Notes under the pieces: model-generated
Told to the model about the DNA's origin: nothing
Databases searched by the model: none
Seen by the model: only the letters and a program-made list of their open reading frames with translations
Translations under genes and position numbers: made by a program
Shown: piece by piece, positions 1 to 11,286 of the stretch
Numbering within the stretch: position 1 is the first letter of the stretch
Layout: every line of letters begins with the position of its first letter
Assembly (NCBI GenBank): GCA_001687465.1
Contig: LVLI01000563.1
Location: 1-57,127 of the forward strand
From: Halocafeteria seosinensis
Taxonomy: Eukaryota > Sar > Bigyra > Bicosoecida
Reading direction: 5' to 3'
Length of the DNA: 57,127 nt

Positions 1-1265
1 ATTCTGTGTATCACCATCGTACAACCAGATATCCTTCGGCCACTGAGGATATACTACTGGTCCATTCTGGGTCAAACTCCGAATGTCATCAGAGTTTCCA
101 ACTTTGCTAACAACACTGCCTCCACTCTCGTCTATGCCAATGATGCTATCGCTTCCGCTACCGTTATATACGCAATGGTCAATTTCAATGTTCTGAGCAC
201 TGGGATCAATGTGCCCAATGATACCTCCACTATCTTGTCCTTGTATTATACCGCTTGCGTAACAGTTCCTGACGATTACGCTCCCCCCACCGTGATCACC
301 TTTGGCCTGACCGCCCGTATTCCGGCCGCATATCCCGCCACTTTCGCGACCGACTAGATTTCCCCGAGAATAGCAGCTTTCGATAACAACGTAGCCTTCC
401 TCCATCGCCGACGAAATTCCGGCAACCATACCACCGCTACCCACACCAACCATATTTCCCAAGGAGTAGCTCTCAAAAATGAACAACTGCCCCTGTGTAG
501 CGGCTTCATAACCACCTGTAAACCCTCCAGCTCCCACACCTGAAATAGTTCCTGATGAATGACACTGCGAGATGTAAACAGTTCCACGAGTTTGACCGAC
601 TCTGTGTCCACATAACCCACCAGAAAATTCACTGGCGATTTCTCCATGGGAGGAGCACCTGGTTATGTTCACAGTGCCACCATGGCGTCCACACTCACGA
701 CCAAGAATACCATTAGACGTGCGGCCTATCATATCACCAGTAGAATAACAATCTGACACTCGAATTTGCCCATCTTGACCGCCATGCTCCCCAGCAATGC
801 CACCTCCTCCATGATAGCCTCCAGATGATCCTACCCCTCCGATATTTCCCGTGGAGCTACAAAAGTCGACGTCAAAAAAACGTTGGTGGCTACGTACAAT
901 AAACCCCCCTCCTACACTTGTTTGCCCCCCGCGAGCGTGTACCCGGGTGCTGCTTCGAACGAAGAGACGTCATTATCAATACAAAACAGGCCCTCAACGG
1001 CATTTAAGTCAGTCATATCCACCGTAAAATCATTGCCATCGAACTTCTCATGCGCCTTCAAAGTGAGGAAATCGTCATTCCCTGTCCAAGTGACGCTGCA
1101 AGTTTGCGAGAACAGTAGTGCGTTGTCGTTATACGTAAAGCAATCTAAGTTCCCTTTGACGATATCTTCTCTGAAATCAGTTCCACTACATGAATCACAC
1201 CCAGCAATTAAGATTACTGAGGCCTGCACGAGGATAAACCACCATCTAGAACATCTGAGCTCCAT
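1..1265 (-). CDS. Secreted GLUG-repeat protein, 3' truncated by window edge, one frame break
   Basis: This is the 5' part of a gene running off the left edge. The chosen start (1265) opens a signal-peptide-like stretch (MELRCSRWWFILVQASVILI), followed by a Cys-containing N-terminal domain. From about 930 down to 1 there are at least seven GLUG-type repeats, each with a C/S-Y-S-x-G core followed by S-G-G-I/L-x-G (for example SCYSRGNL then SGGICG). GLUG repeats are known from surface and adhesin-like proteins, where they are expected to form a beta-solenoid. The N-terminal frame stops at 912, but the repeats continue in the next frame. One extra G in the six-G run near 930 would join them without a gap. 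It could be a sequencing error or a real mutation. The closest relative in the window is the decayed copy at 41398-42906. Function in adhesion or cell surface is inferred. Confidence 0.62.
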
Positions 1266-1718
1266 TCCAGCTCGATTCCAGAGGTGGCCATCCTTTCTCC
1301 AGTCTCTCATCGAAGGTTGTACAGTCGGTTTGTGGCACTCCATTCCAAGGAGAATCACCTCTCGGTATATACTAACTTTTAAAGTGAGTCCGCCGTGCTC
1401 AGCTGCCTTATGTTGTAGAGTCCAAGAATTCGTAGAGCTCCTAGTCGGGAAGTTCAGCTGCCCGTGAGCTCCGTGTTGAACGCCGATGCAAGAGTAATAG
1501 ATGATCGTGATGGAGAGCAAGAATGTATCTTTGGTTTTACGTTGAGTATACAAGCCAAGTAAAATAACACTTTGGGAATTCGCAAGTTTCCGTGCAGAAC
1601 CATAGTGACGATGTAGTACAGGCAGGTCGCACCCGAGCGGTGGGCTTTGAACGCATGCATGGAATTCTGAGCAGAAACATGTGCGAGCATGGGAGAATTT
1701 TAGCACTGATCAAGGAAT
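1266..1718. other. Intergenic region between divergent genes
   Basis: The stretch lies between the GLUG gene start and the RNase H-like reading frame. It probably holds both promoters. An in-frame open extension upstream of 1265 has no domain features, and I see no other gene, tRNA or repeat. Confidence 0.4.
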
Positions 1719-2735
1719 ATGATTGCGGAATGGAGCAACAACGATTGCATGAAAAATGACAAGGGTTTAGAGGATTCAAGGTTACAGCCTTCCCGGCCAT
1801 GCCCCTTGTGGACAGAGCCATCTGTTAAAACTGGAACTATAAATGTTCCTCACTACGTATTTTACCAAATAGCACAAACTCCTTGTGATGAGATATACAT
1901 TTTCGATGGCGCTTCCGTGGGCACCCCAGGGCACGCAGGAGCTGGAGCTGTATGCTACAGGGTTGGGCCAGTTGATACTAAACTCCAGTTAGGCCTCTCA
2001 GTTAGGCCAGTACGTAGGGCCACACAAGACTAACAACGAAGCCGAATACGAAGGCCTGCTGCTGGGATTGAAACTGGTCTTTGATGAGCTTGACGCATCC
2101 CCAAGTGAGCTACCAGCCCCGGTGGACGTCCGCTTGGAATGCGACTCACAAACGATGGTGGATCACATGAATGGCGAAGCCAAGTGCCGCAAGGACAAGC
2201 TCATCCCGCTCTTTGAGAGGGCACGGACTGAATGGTTCCACCTTAAGAACCTCCTAATGGTGAGGAGCGCAGAGATTAGGTTCATACGCGGGGCTTCAAA
2301 CTCGACTGCCGACCGCTTGGCTATGACCGCGTCAAACAACCCAATGGGCAATGGCTCCTCTTGCTTAGACTGGCTACGCATACGGTAGATGATGTCGAGA
2401 GGTTTATCGACTCCCGGCTCCACGACAAGCGGATTCTCGTCCACTGGAAGAGCTCCCCAGAGGCAGCACGGACGTGGGAACCGGTTTCGTGGCTTCAGAA
2501 AAACCTGGGCAGCCGCACCTTCTTCGACCTCGAGCAGGAGATGTACTTTAATCTGGGCTATGATGACGAAAATGAGGTGGCGGAACTCCTGGGGAGCCAC
2601 CTCCCGCGTCAGGTGGTGGCTTGTCATTGGTCACAACTGTTGCGTCTGGACCAACACTTAATCCTGCCTGCGCTGCTGCAACCGGTCCTGGCGTCGGCGA
2701 GGCTCACGGTCTTCACCTGCCAGACTGAGCCTTGA
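1719..2735 (+). pseudogene. Broken RNase H type 1 domain followed by a chromodomain
   Basis: Three overlapping frames make one protein-like stretch. The first (1719-2033) carries the RNase H start with the FDGAS catalytic Asp. The second, to 2388, carries NNEAEY (Glu), ECDSQTMVDHMNG (Asp) and NSTADRLAM (last Asp), so all four catalytic acids are present. The third (2361-2735) carries a chromodomain: VDDVERFIDSR, then ILVHWKSSPEAARTWEP. The first break coincides with a 13-bp tandem duplication at 1986-2008. Removing one copy restores a continuous RNase H frame. The second break lies between about 2320 and 2390. RNase H plus chromodomain recalls chromovirus LTR retrotransposons, but no reverse transcriptase, integrase or LTR is visible here. 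It may instead be a host RNase H fusion. Recognition of both domains is firm; gene status is uncertain. Confidence 0.6.
1986..2008 (+). repeat. 13-bp-period tandem duplication breaking the RNase H frame
   Basis: The 10-mer CAGTTAGGCC occurs at 1986-1995 and again at 1999-2008, separated by TCT, a period of 13 bp. Thirteen is not a multiple of three, so the duplication shifts the frame exactly where the RNase H domain breaks. Confidence 0.85.
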
Positions 2736-3315
2736 CGTACCCCTGACATCGTGGGCGCAGGCATGGCTCCTCTTCCGATGCCTCCTGAGCAAATCCAGTG
2801 TTGTGTTCCCTCACGGCGCATGTCAGCAAGGCTGCAGGAACAGCGGGCCCGTCGCTGCTTAACACGGGCGCATACCGCTCCTCGTTAAGAGGATGCCGCA
2901 TGCGGTCAATTCCCGGGCCGGTGGGCTATCTGTCACATTTGTGTGAGTGCACAAAGCCCAGGACTTAAGCCATATTACAGGAAACGCACACTATACAACC
3001 AGAGGTACCACACAACATAACTACCCGGGTTGTGGGTGCCCGTATTTTCCTGCCCCAGAGTTGTTGATCTCGTGTCAATTGCTTGGCAAAGCGCGTGTAA
3101 CTATAATGCATGTAACACCACGCTTTGCTCATTTTGCAACACCGCCGTCAGGACTAACCCTGGTACATATGTGTTGCCCTGGGTAACTTACCCACAGAAG
3201 CATCGCCAGAGCAATGACGTTTCTACTTCTGCTGCGATTGAAGCTTTCTCTGTAGTCCCCCGTCGACGGTCCACATACGCAACTACAGATGACGCATCCG
3301 AGCACAAGTGTTGCA
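2736..3315. other. Intergenic region, nothing recognised
   Basis: The stretch follows the chromodomain frame and precedes the convergent 3' end of the ankyrin gene. Short open frames occur on both strands but show no domain, splice pattern or repeat that I can support. Confidence 0.4.
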
Positions 3316-5253
3316 CTAGTGCACTGGACGAGACTTCCGCTCCTCAACCGATGCTTCGGCATTGCTTGGGACACTCATGTCAAACAAAGTTTCGTACTGA
3401 CGGAAAAAGTATTGATATAAATTGAATTGCCTGGTTTCCACCAAATGTTTCAGAACAGTTTTCTTCTCTCTGTCCACGATATTCGGATCAGCGCCAATTG
3501 CAAACAACGTATCAGCAATTGGTATGCTTCCATTCTCAACTGACAAGTGCAGTAACGTTTTGCCGTTACCATCCTGAATATTGGGATCGATGCTGATATC
3601 TTCATCTTCCAAAATTGCTTTAGCAACAGAGTGTTCGTCCAAGCTATCTCCTTTCAGAAGTTTATGAAGGAGAGTGTTTCCCGCCGCATCAGTCGTCCGA
3701 AGACAGTCAGAAGAACTGGCCATCGACCTGATTGTATCAAAGCTACGACTCTTCGCGGCATTGAAGAGCTTCATCACCGTCTTCGGGGCACAGCGAGACT
3801 TAGCCGGTGTTCTTTCTTCGGTCGACGGGGTGTGTTGAACAGGGGTGCCTGGTAGGTACTCCGTCGTAGCATCGTATGCTGGCGGAGTAATTGTCCCGGG
3901 GGAGGCAGCTGCTGATAGTACAGGAGTTCTCTCCACCACAGTTGATGGTATCGTCTCCTCATTAGAGTAGGATCCCGTTGCCCTTGTGCTGTTTCCCAGA
4001 CTCACGTCCCGCAATGAAGAGACAGACTTTTGTGGCGTCATTGAGTGATCATCTGCAACATCAAAAAGATACATTTGAACAAGGTAGTATACGATTCCGT
4101 ATGTGCATGGTGTATCTGTACCTGCATTCGAACCGCTCGACGGAAACTCCCTGTGGCCAGTCGCCTCGCTAACTGGCTCAAACGCTGTAGCTTAACGAAT
4201 TAATGTGATCACCAATCAAGAGCAAAAGGCAGAAAGAGCATCATAAGTTTTCATGACTTACACTCTAACTCATCAAACTCTGTTGCCTCATTTTGCTCTC
4301 TCTTACTCTTCCCAGCTGCAAACAGGGACAGTCAATTCTAGAAATAAGGAGCACTGTCTGTCTCTGAAACATACATGTTCCCTCTGTCGGTCCTTCCTCC
4401 GAAGATTTATCATCCCTACTCGGGCGATTCCTTTCCCGCGCCGATGGGAAATTATCTGAGCCGTTTTGCTGACCATTGTCCCTTCCTTCTGTGGAAATCA
4501 ATCAAGGGCATTCGAGTAAGGAGTTACGTACGATAGTCCCCATAGGCCGCCACCCACCTGAAGTGGTACCCTTAGAATTGGAACCCCTAGCATCTTTGGA
4601 GCGGCCCAGATTGCGTTTCTGTCGCGCATCCTCCCTAACTGCATGATTCATGTATTGCCGTTAAATCGAATAGCAAGGTACCTGACTGGTAGTGCAGGTC
4701 CACATACCATTTGCTGGAGTAGCGCGTGTTGCATCGTACTTCGATCCTCGGAGCGAATGCTTTCTGTCTGTTTCAGAGCGAGCCTCATTGGTTCTATGTC
4801 GTCCTGCTACCAGCCTTAACGAGCGGTTCGGGCTACCATTTAAATTTTGCGGCTCTTCAAGTGCATCCTGAGAATCAACATCATTCCCTTCTTCAAAGCC
4901 ATAAAGAGTGCTTGCAATTGTCGAGTCTTGGCCGGATTGCATCGACACATTTTCGTCCACTTCGTCGAGCGTGTAAAACGGTTGGCTAGATTCCACCACT
5001 TGCCGCGAGGATCGGGCTGCGCTCTGTTTGTTACCCGCGCGTTTGGAACCCCCATGCTCTGATTCAACGAGATTATCAGTCGATCGTGCACCCAGTTGTT
5101 TTCCACGTCGAGAGTATTCTCTCCCCGTATTTTTTCGATGTCCTTGTTTTGTACTTCTCCCAGCCGATACATTATCTGCAACTACAAATGTTAACCATTT
5201 GCCATTGGGGCACGTGTCTAACACCACATCTACTCACCATATCTGCGCGACAT
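3316..5253 (-). CDS. Ankyrin-repeat protein, six exons
   Basis: Exons: 5253-5238, 5175-4708, 4638-4558, 4488-4375, 4184-4122, 4052-3316, giving about 492 aa. Every intron has GT-AG ends and every one is phase 1. The first coding exon is only 16 nt (MSRRY plus one base). The N-terminal two thirds is hydrophilic, rich in Ser, Arg and acidic residues, and probably disordered. The C-terminal third (about residues 365-470) holds ankyrin repeats, with AGNTLLHKLL, GKTLLHLSVENGS and GADPNIVD as the clearest helix and turn signatures. No catalytic domain is visible. Ankyrin repeats bind other proteins, so a scaffold or adaptor role is likely, but the partner is unknown. The 4121-4053 and 4374-4185 introns were placed from frame and splice consensus only. 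Confidence 0.7.
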
Positions 5254-5778
5254 ACTACTCAATGATCTAGTTTTCATTGACTCCGGGCCTCGCGATCCCT
5301 GCCTGTTGGACGTAATTCTTTGAGATCCTGCTAGCAAATGTAATTAACATTCTTATATGTCCAAAGCATATAGACATAAGCGGCTGTAAAGCAGCACCCA
5401 CCGTTTCTTTTACTCATTCCCTCTCTCTTGTCTGCAACTAGCCGATTGAGGATGGGGCATGCGTGACTGCTGATACAGTGAAGTAACAGTGTATCATGAA
5501 AACGTACTTCCATGATATTTCCTCCATCTTTCCGTTGCGCTCGATGCGTGAGAACGGGTCGCTGCACTCGATTGAGGATTAGAGCAATAAAAAAAATACG
5601 AACAGTTCGATTAAACGCAACGTACAATATCGTCCTTTATTAGGATGTTCAGACTTCCCGTTCCGAGAGTTTGCTCCGGGAAACACGACGAAAGACGAGT
5701 AAACGTTAGACCGAGCTTCATCCAACGATGTCCCTGCGACGATAACGTTGAACGGGATAACCCAGCGAAGCACGTGAA
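5254..5778. other. Intergenic region between ankyrin and TPR genes
   Basis: The stretch holds the presumed promoter of the ankyrin gene and the 3' end of the TPR gene, both on the minus strand. No further gene or repeat is recognised. Confidence 0.4.
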
Positions 5779-6315
5779 TCAATTGTCGAGAGCTTGCTCC
5801 TTACTTTCCGAAGTCTCTCCCTCCCAAAGAGCAGTTTCCGATGCCTCCTTGTTTTTCTTCGCCGTTTCATATTCTGGGTCAATCGTGAGGGCTTCTTCGT
5901 AGCATTCAATTGCTTTGGAATACTCCTGCCGCTCATGGTGAGTAGCTCCTTTCAGATTATACGCATTCTTGTACTCCGGATCCAGTTCGATAGCGTGAGA
6001 ACAGCAACTAAGAGCTCGTCTGAACTCCTGTTGGGCATGGAGTGCCACTCCTTTGTTCAGATAGGTCTGTTTGAGATTTTTGTCACAGTTGAGGGCTTTG
6101 TCGAAGTGTTTTACTGCGGTATCGTATTTCTGCATGGCACTGTATGCCATGCCCTTGATGTGGTAAGCATATGCATTCTCCTCATCGTACTCCAGAGCCG
6201 TGATACAAAGTTCCACCGCAGTTCGGTTGTCCCCTTGGTTGAACGCCTGGACAGCTTTGTGCAACGTTTCATTCGCCTTCCTCTGCTTCTTCCCTTTCGA
6301 AGCACTCGTTCCCAT
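5779..6315 (-). CDS. TPR-repeat protein with possible N-myristoylation signal
   Basis: A single-exon frame of 178 aa. It starts MGTSASKGKKQRK: Gly2 and Ser6 with a following basic patch fit an N-myristoylation signal, so membrane association is possible. Residues about 14-150 form four TPR units with the usual small/large spacing (for example YAYHIKGMAYSAMQKYDTAV and AYNLKGATHHERQEYSKAIE), and the Pro of each DP/DPEY turn is visible in the last two. A short charged tail follows. TPR arrays bind peptide partners such as chaperone C-termini. No clamp-type specificity can be assigned from sequence alone. The start is the only in-frame Met before repeat 1. Confidence 0.85.
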   Translation of the reverse strand: MGTSASKGKKQRKANETLHKAVQAFNQGDNRTAVELCITALEYDEENAYAYHIKGMAYSAMQKYDTAVKHFDKALNCDKNLKQTYLNKGVALHAQQEFRRALSCCSHAIELDPEYKNAYNLKGATHHERQEYSKAIECYEEALTIDPEYETAKKNKEASETALWEGETSESKEQALDN

Positions 6316-7777
6316 TGTGGCGCACTGCCGTCTAGCCCGTTGGTCGTTGAGCTCCCACTATGCTCCAAGCAGCCAACGACGACACTTATCTATGCCACTG
6401 GGTATCCCTCCTGCTTATATCACGTGCGTCATGTTCACGATCTGTCGCCTACAAGAGTCATGAACAATGGTAAAAGGGAAACCAGCCATCAACAGAAGTG
6501 GTTTCGACGCCTTCCGCTCGGCCTCGCATACACACTGTCTGTGTCGCTGTCCGCAAATTTCGGGTCAATACACTGTTGTGCGTCACTTGTTGAGGCGGTC
6601 AGAACTGTCCCCAACAACTAACCCGTGCTTACTATGTCTAACCTGGTGAAATGACAACGGGATAGCATAACATTCTCACCAAGGTCGCATACATGTAGTC
6701 GCACTACCGGTCCGAGAGTCTCTGACCGAGAGTCCGAGTAGCACGACATTGTGACTCTGACTATGGCCATTGGCCGGGTGCTGCATGCTGAATGTTGAAT
6801 GTCGAAATGGGTACAGTAGACGGAGACTTCCCCCAACAGCAGGTCGGTACGTATCGTTGTCAAGAGCATCGGTCCAGATGTCGAGGTCCAATTCTTGAAG
6901 CATGAACCATGGTAATTATCGGCCAGGAACGTGAATGATTGGCTTACTGTACACTCGTACTGTACCTACGTGTGTGGTGTTCCAAGAAGCAACGGGCTCT
7001 AAGAACCAACCAACGGGGTAAGCCAAGTTTATGAACAACACTTAAACCCATCTGCTTCTTCTGCAATCAGGCTGCAAAGACAGGTAAACACACGTTGCCT
7101 TGCAACTTGCCAGCAACGCTACCTCTACGACGTCTACGTCCAAGCTGATAACTTCAAGTACTACCACTTGGTTGCAAGTTGAACTTCAACGCCCTCGGAG
7201 GCTCGGCCCATCCCGACGCCCGAGCGTACACGTCATAAAGCAGTCAGCAGAGGAGATTGCCGAGGTTGACCCAGTCGATCCGTGTATCTGTCAACCTGTG
7301 GTTTGGTTTATTTTTCAGACAGCACTACCTTCTTGGTGCGCTTATTTCTGGGGGGGAAGACGGCGTAGTATTCTCCCCTTGCTTGAAGGTATTCAATTAA
7401 TTACCTTGTGTTATACAGCGCATTGGTGGATAAGGCACCATCACTAGGCTACATAGTAAATAATTTCAACGCTGCTGCATCTCTAGCAGGGTGCAACAGA
7501 AACAGGACTGCACTGGAGGAGGAGGACCGTAGTGGAGTGCAGAAGACGGAAGGAACCCTGGGGTCTGGCTGGCTCGTTCCCGTGGAAGGATCCCTTAGGA
7601 CGACTTTTTTTATAAAAAGCAACACACGAAACACATCGTACCTATCTTGTGCGTGGTAAAGGTGAGGTGAGTACGCTTCTACCTCTCTGGAATGACTCCT
7701 GGTACTGGAGTAAAGAAACATTTTCACGTGCTATTTGATTTTGCCTGCAGCAGTTCTGAACGCCTAACCGCAGTGCA
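6316..7777. other. 1.46-kb intergenic region, divergent promoters
   Basis: The stretch separates two divergently transcribed genes (TPR, minus; RING, plus). Open frames on both strands lack recognisable domains. No tRNA, repeat array or transposon signature was seen. Confidence 0.4.
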
Positions 7778-9299
7778 ATGGGGAATCGTCTGTTCCGTCC
7801 CAATCATCGGTGCGATGACGGAGGATCATCAGGCAGAACCCGCACCGCATCTGGGCACGCCACTTCATCTCGCCGACGGGGCCCATCCCGTTCACTGCGA
7901 CATAGTCAGGAAGTGCAAGAGGGACCCCGACGAGACTTGGAGTACTACGTACAGCGATTCGAGGGTAAAAGCTCGGATGAAATACGCGACGAGCAACGCC
8001 GACAAAGTGGCAAGAATGATCAGAACAGCAGCCGCTCACGAGCAAATACGGCGCCGGCTGTTCCTTCCGTTGAACATTTCTCCTCTCCTACAGGGGTGCA
8101 TAATCACTACAAGTGGTCCAGCACAGTCATGCGTACCTTAGTCGCAAGATTAAAGGTATGCCCAATGTTCCCGGCTTCGGATGAAATCGAGATTGATACT
8201 GAGAGGAACACTAAGGGCTCCCTTGAATCAGATTACGATTTTTGTTCGGAGTTTTCTTCTGCTAAAGAAACACCGTCATCAGACTGTAAAGGAGTAGCTT
8301 GTTCTCCTGATAAAGAAGGAGCAGAAGGTAATAATATCTCTATCTCTGAGGCGTCAGCCGCCCAAACGTCATCCTCCGATATTTCTGTCACTCAAAGTGT
8401 GAGTACGGCTTCTGTCTCTGCTATGACGCCTGAACAGAAGAAAAGCTCATTCGGGGAAAGCTTAAGCGAGCAAAAGGCAAAAGGGCCTAGAGGGGGCCTT
8501 TCGAAAATACAGGAGATAGAATGCCCGGTGTGCTTCAACGATTATCCGTGTGAACTGAATGTTACGTCGTGCTGCAATCAAGAAATTTGCACAGAGTGCT
8601 TTTTCAGTCTCCAAAATATGGAATTTAATTCCAGGTAAGTCCATAGGCAATAGATTACCGCCTGCCAATATTTTCTCCCCGACTGACTAATTTGGTATCC
8701 AGTTGCCCGTTCTGTTCCACTGAGCATTTTCGCACATGCTTCAAGGCACACTCCAGTGCAAAAGAGACAGCAAAGTTTCTGAGCAAAAACATGAAGAATG
8801 TGAAGAGGAACGAATTCACAACTCCCGATTTGAGCTCTTTGACACGGTCTGTTTCTGAACGCCAGGCATTGGCACATCAAATATCGGAACAGAACGAGTC
8901 GCAGTTATGGAGAAGTACATTCAATTTGCCTCCTGCTGCTTCGTCGACACCAATGCCAGACGAAGGAAGGCCGAATCGCACGGCAACAACGCCGGCTCAT
9001 TTGCAGGCCTTAAGAGCGTTGTACGGCTCAGGGTCATCCTCCTCGATGCGGGCAATACAAGAGCGAGAACTGGCTGTTATGGAGGAGTTAATGGTACGTG
9101 ATAGTTGCACTAAGTAAACAAGTATGGCGTCGCGGTGTATTATGTTTAAGCACCTATGCAGCTTTATGAAGCCATGAGAAGATCGTTGGATGAGGGTGGC
9201 AACGAAGAAAATGACGGCTCCGGTGGCTCGGAAGTCTCGACTACACAAGCGACAACGGCGACCTCTACCTCACAATCGTCAGCAACGTCCCATTCATGA
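7778..9299 (+). CDS. SIP5/DA2-type RING finger protein
   Basis: Exons: 7778-8634, 8703-9093, 9162-9299, about 461 aa; intron phases 2 and 0. The protein begins MGNRL, with Gly2 as a possible myristoylation site. It has a short conserved N-terminal block ending near CPMFPASDE, a Ser-rich acidic linker, then a RING at about residues 247-290: ECPVCFNDYP, then CCNQEICTECF, then CPFC. The first intron splits the RING between its second and third Cys clusters, and splicing restores the last CPFC pair. A Ser/Thr-rich tail containing a QEREL..EELM..EAMRRSL segment follows. The family includes yeast Sip5 (Snf1-interacting) and plant DA2, a growth-limiting E3 ubiquitin ligase. E3 activity here is inferred from the RING. 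Confidence 0.82.
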
Positions 9300-9530
9300 A
9301 AAACTGTGCTCTATTTCGTTGCAACTGACAATTCGTTCGAAGGATAGGATACTATATCATTACAATACATCAGAACCAAAAAAGGAACAAAAAGCATGTA
9401 TATGTGTTTGCGTAGAACTCTTCCTAGTGTCACCGTTGGTAAAACGAGGCTATCCAACACGCATCCACGTGAAAGTCACAACCCAAACCTTTGGGTCCTG
9501 TAGATCTAAAACACCAGCGGAACCCATATT

Positions 9531-9904
9531 TCACTTTTTGCTGACGGCGGAAGATGATGCCGACGCACTTGCACCCGAGGAGGCTGAAGCCCCTGCCCCC
9601 GCTTCTGCGGCTCTCTTGCGTTCGATTTTCTCCTGCGCGTTTCAGACGGAGACGTGCCGTCTACCATCCGCCAACCGAGTAGTGTTAAGTGCTACTTACT
9701 TGAAGAGCCTTGGCGTCCCTTTCCTTCTTAGCTGTGGGGTCTCCTTTGGAAGCGGATTCCTTGCCTTTGTGTTTGGCGGCTCGATTGGCAGCCCGTTGAC
9801 GATCCACGTCTCCTGTACAACCCGCACATCCAGACAGTCATTCAACCCGGTCACTTCTAGTAATGCAAAGCACATCAACACCTACTCCGATTTCCCCGGC
9901 TCAT
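9531..9904 (-). CDS. SERF: Small EDRK-rich factor (SERF / 4F5 family)
   Basis: Exons: 9904-9886 (19 nt), 9812-9700, 9632-9531, giving 77 aa; intron phases 1 and 0. The protein starts MSRGNRRDVDRQRAANRAAK, the typical 4F5 opening (M-x-R-G-N-x-R-x-x-x-R), then a Lys/Glu-rich helix with KERDAKALQ and EKIERKRAAEAG. It ends in an Ala/Ser-rich tail. SERF proteins are small, charged, partly disordered factors that bind nucleic acids and aggregation-prone peptides. The micro first exon explains why only fragments are seen as open frames. A run of GTTT repeats sits just upstream in the 5' leader. The long plus-strand frame over this locus is a shadow. Confidence 0.85.
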
Positions 9905-10375
9905 TGTTTGTTTGTTTGTTTAGCCCAATATACTGTTGTACCAGTGACGCACTCGCTTCAACCAGACCAATCGACGAATTGACACAGCATCAAAATTCAA
10001 TGGACGAATCAATGAATGAAGAACACTGGTTATAAAAATAAAAAAAATAAAAAATCGGCTTTGATGCCAGATACCTATATCGGAATGAACAAACCCGTGA
10101 TAGACATGATCGACCGTATTGGCCACCGCCAANCCGCCCTCCCGACTCGAGTCGGGGATCCGCTACGTGCACGGTTAAGGTGATGGTGATGGTTAGAGTC
10201 CTATAGTATGGTATCTATGTATCGTGACGATAACTTATCGGGTTGTTGTTGGCCAGGCTGCTGGGAGCGAAGACGAGTACTAAGTCCAGCAGTTCCATCC
10301 ACCCACCCACGCACGCATTGGTTATAATTGATTAATTATACAACATTGGTGTATGGGGTGAATTCCACCAGGAGG
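9905..10375. other. Intergenic region, divergent promoters, one ambiguous base
   Basis: The stretch lies between divergent SERF and isochorismatase-like genes. It holds an A-rich tract near 10035-10055 and an N at 10132. No gene is seen. Confidence 0.4.
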
Positions 10376-11235
10376 ATGAATCGAATTGGGAAGCTCGATG
10401 CTCGGTCATCGGCGCTCTTTGTATGCGATATCCAGACTCGTTTTCAGCCTCTCATTTACCAAATGCCGTCTGTCATTCACTGCGCGCATACCATGATTCA
10501 CGTCGCCAACATGCTGGAGCTCCCCATGGTGGCCACCGAGCAATACAGCAAGGCCTTTGGGGCGCTGGTGCCCCATTTCAATGCCTTTCTGGACAAGACC
10601 CATGCTGATATAGACTACGCCACGCCGACGGAGGAAGACACTGAACTCATCCAGAAACTTGCCACGCCGAAACAGAAAGCAGAGGATATTCCTCGGATGC
10701 CCGTGTTTCCTAAAACTCAGTTCAGCATGCTCACCCAGGATGTGCAGGAATCCATTCAAGCGCAACAAAGTAAGCGCACCGACGTCCAAGGCCCCGTCAA
10801 GTCAGTCATTCTACTCGGTATCGAGGTGAGTTATCCTTCCATTCCCCTCCGTTGGGTTGGACTGACTGATAGAATTATTGTGTGTGCGTGTGTTCAGGCC
10901 CACGTATGCGTGCAGCAAACAGCACTGGATCTGCTGGAGAATGGCTACGAAGTACACATTGTGGCGGATGCTACGTCCAGCCAACGACCTAAAGATAGGA
11001 CATATGGATTGAAGGTACGGTACAAGGAGCGCTATTTCGCATACTGTGACGTTTTTTTATGTGGCTATAATCTTTTGAGGCCTGGCACGAACAGAGAGCG
11101 GCGGCGTCAGGAGCTTTTCTTACCACAAGCGAGAGTATTATGTTCAGCTTGGCACGCGATGCTTTGCATCCGAAATTCAAAGACATTTCAGGCCTTCTCA
11201 AAGAACACAACAAATTCCCAAACGAGCTGCACTAA
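10376..11235 (+). CDS. Isochorismatase-domain hydrolase (ISOC1/ISOC2-like)
   Basis: Exons: 10376-10825, 10898-11014, 11095-11235, giving 235 aa; both introns phase 0. The cysteine-hydrolase fold is complete: ALFVCDIQTRF holds the catalytic Asp near the N-terminus, ATEQY follows the next strand, and AHVCVQQTALDLL carries the nucleophile Cys at about residue 154. The C-terminal TTSESIMFSLARDALHPKFK matches the ISOC1/2 branch rather than bacterial nicotinamidases. The substrate is unknown in this branch. Upstream in-frame codons precede Met 10376, but the conserved fold starts only about 10 residues after it. The gene is convergent with MTR4, only 51 bp away. Confidence 0.88.
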
Positions 11236-11286
11236 ACAAAACAAAAAACCAGCGGGAAAGGAGGAAGACGTGTCCAAGCAAGCTTT

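Noticed and set aside
883-1467. 194-aa plus-strand open frame
   Set aside because: It is antisense to the GLUG gene start; the minus strand has the signal peptide and conserved blocks.
5794-6621. 275-aa plus-strand open frame
   Set aside because: It is antisense to the TPR gene, with composition typical of a shadow frame (Leu/Phe/Ser-rich) and no domain.
9190-10035. 281-aa plus-strand open frame
   Set aside because: It lies over the 3' end of the RING gene and the whole SERF gene on the other strand, has no domain, and its sequence is explained by antisense of real exons.
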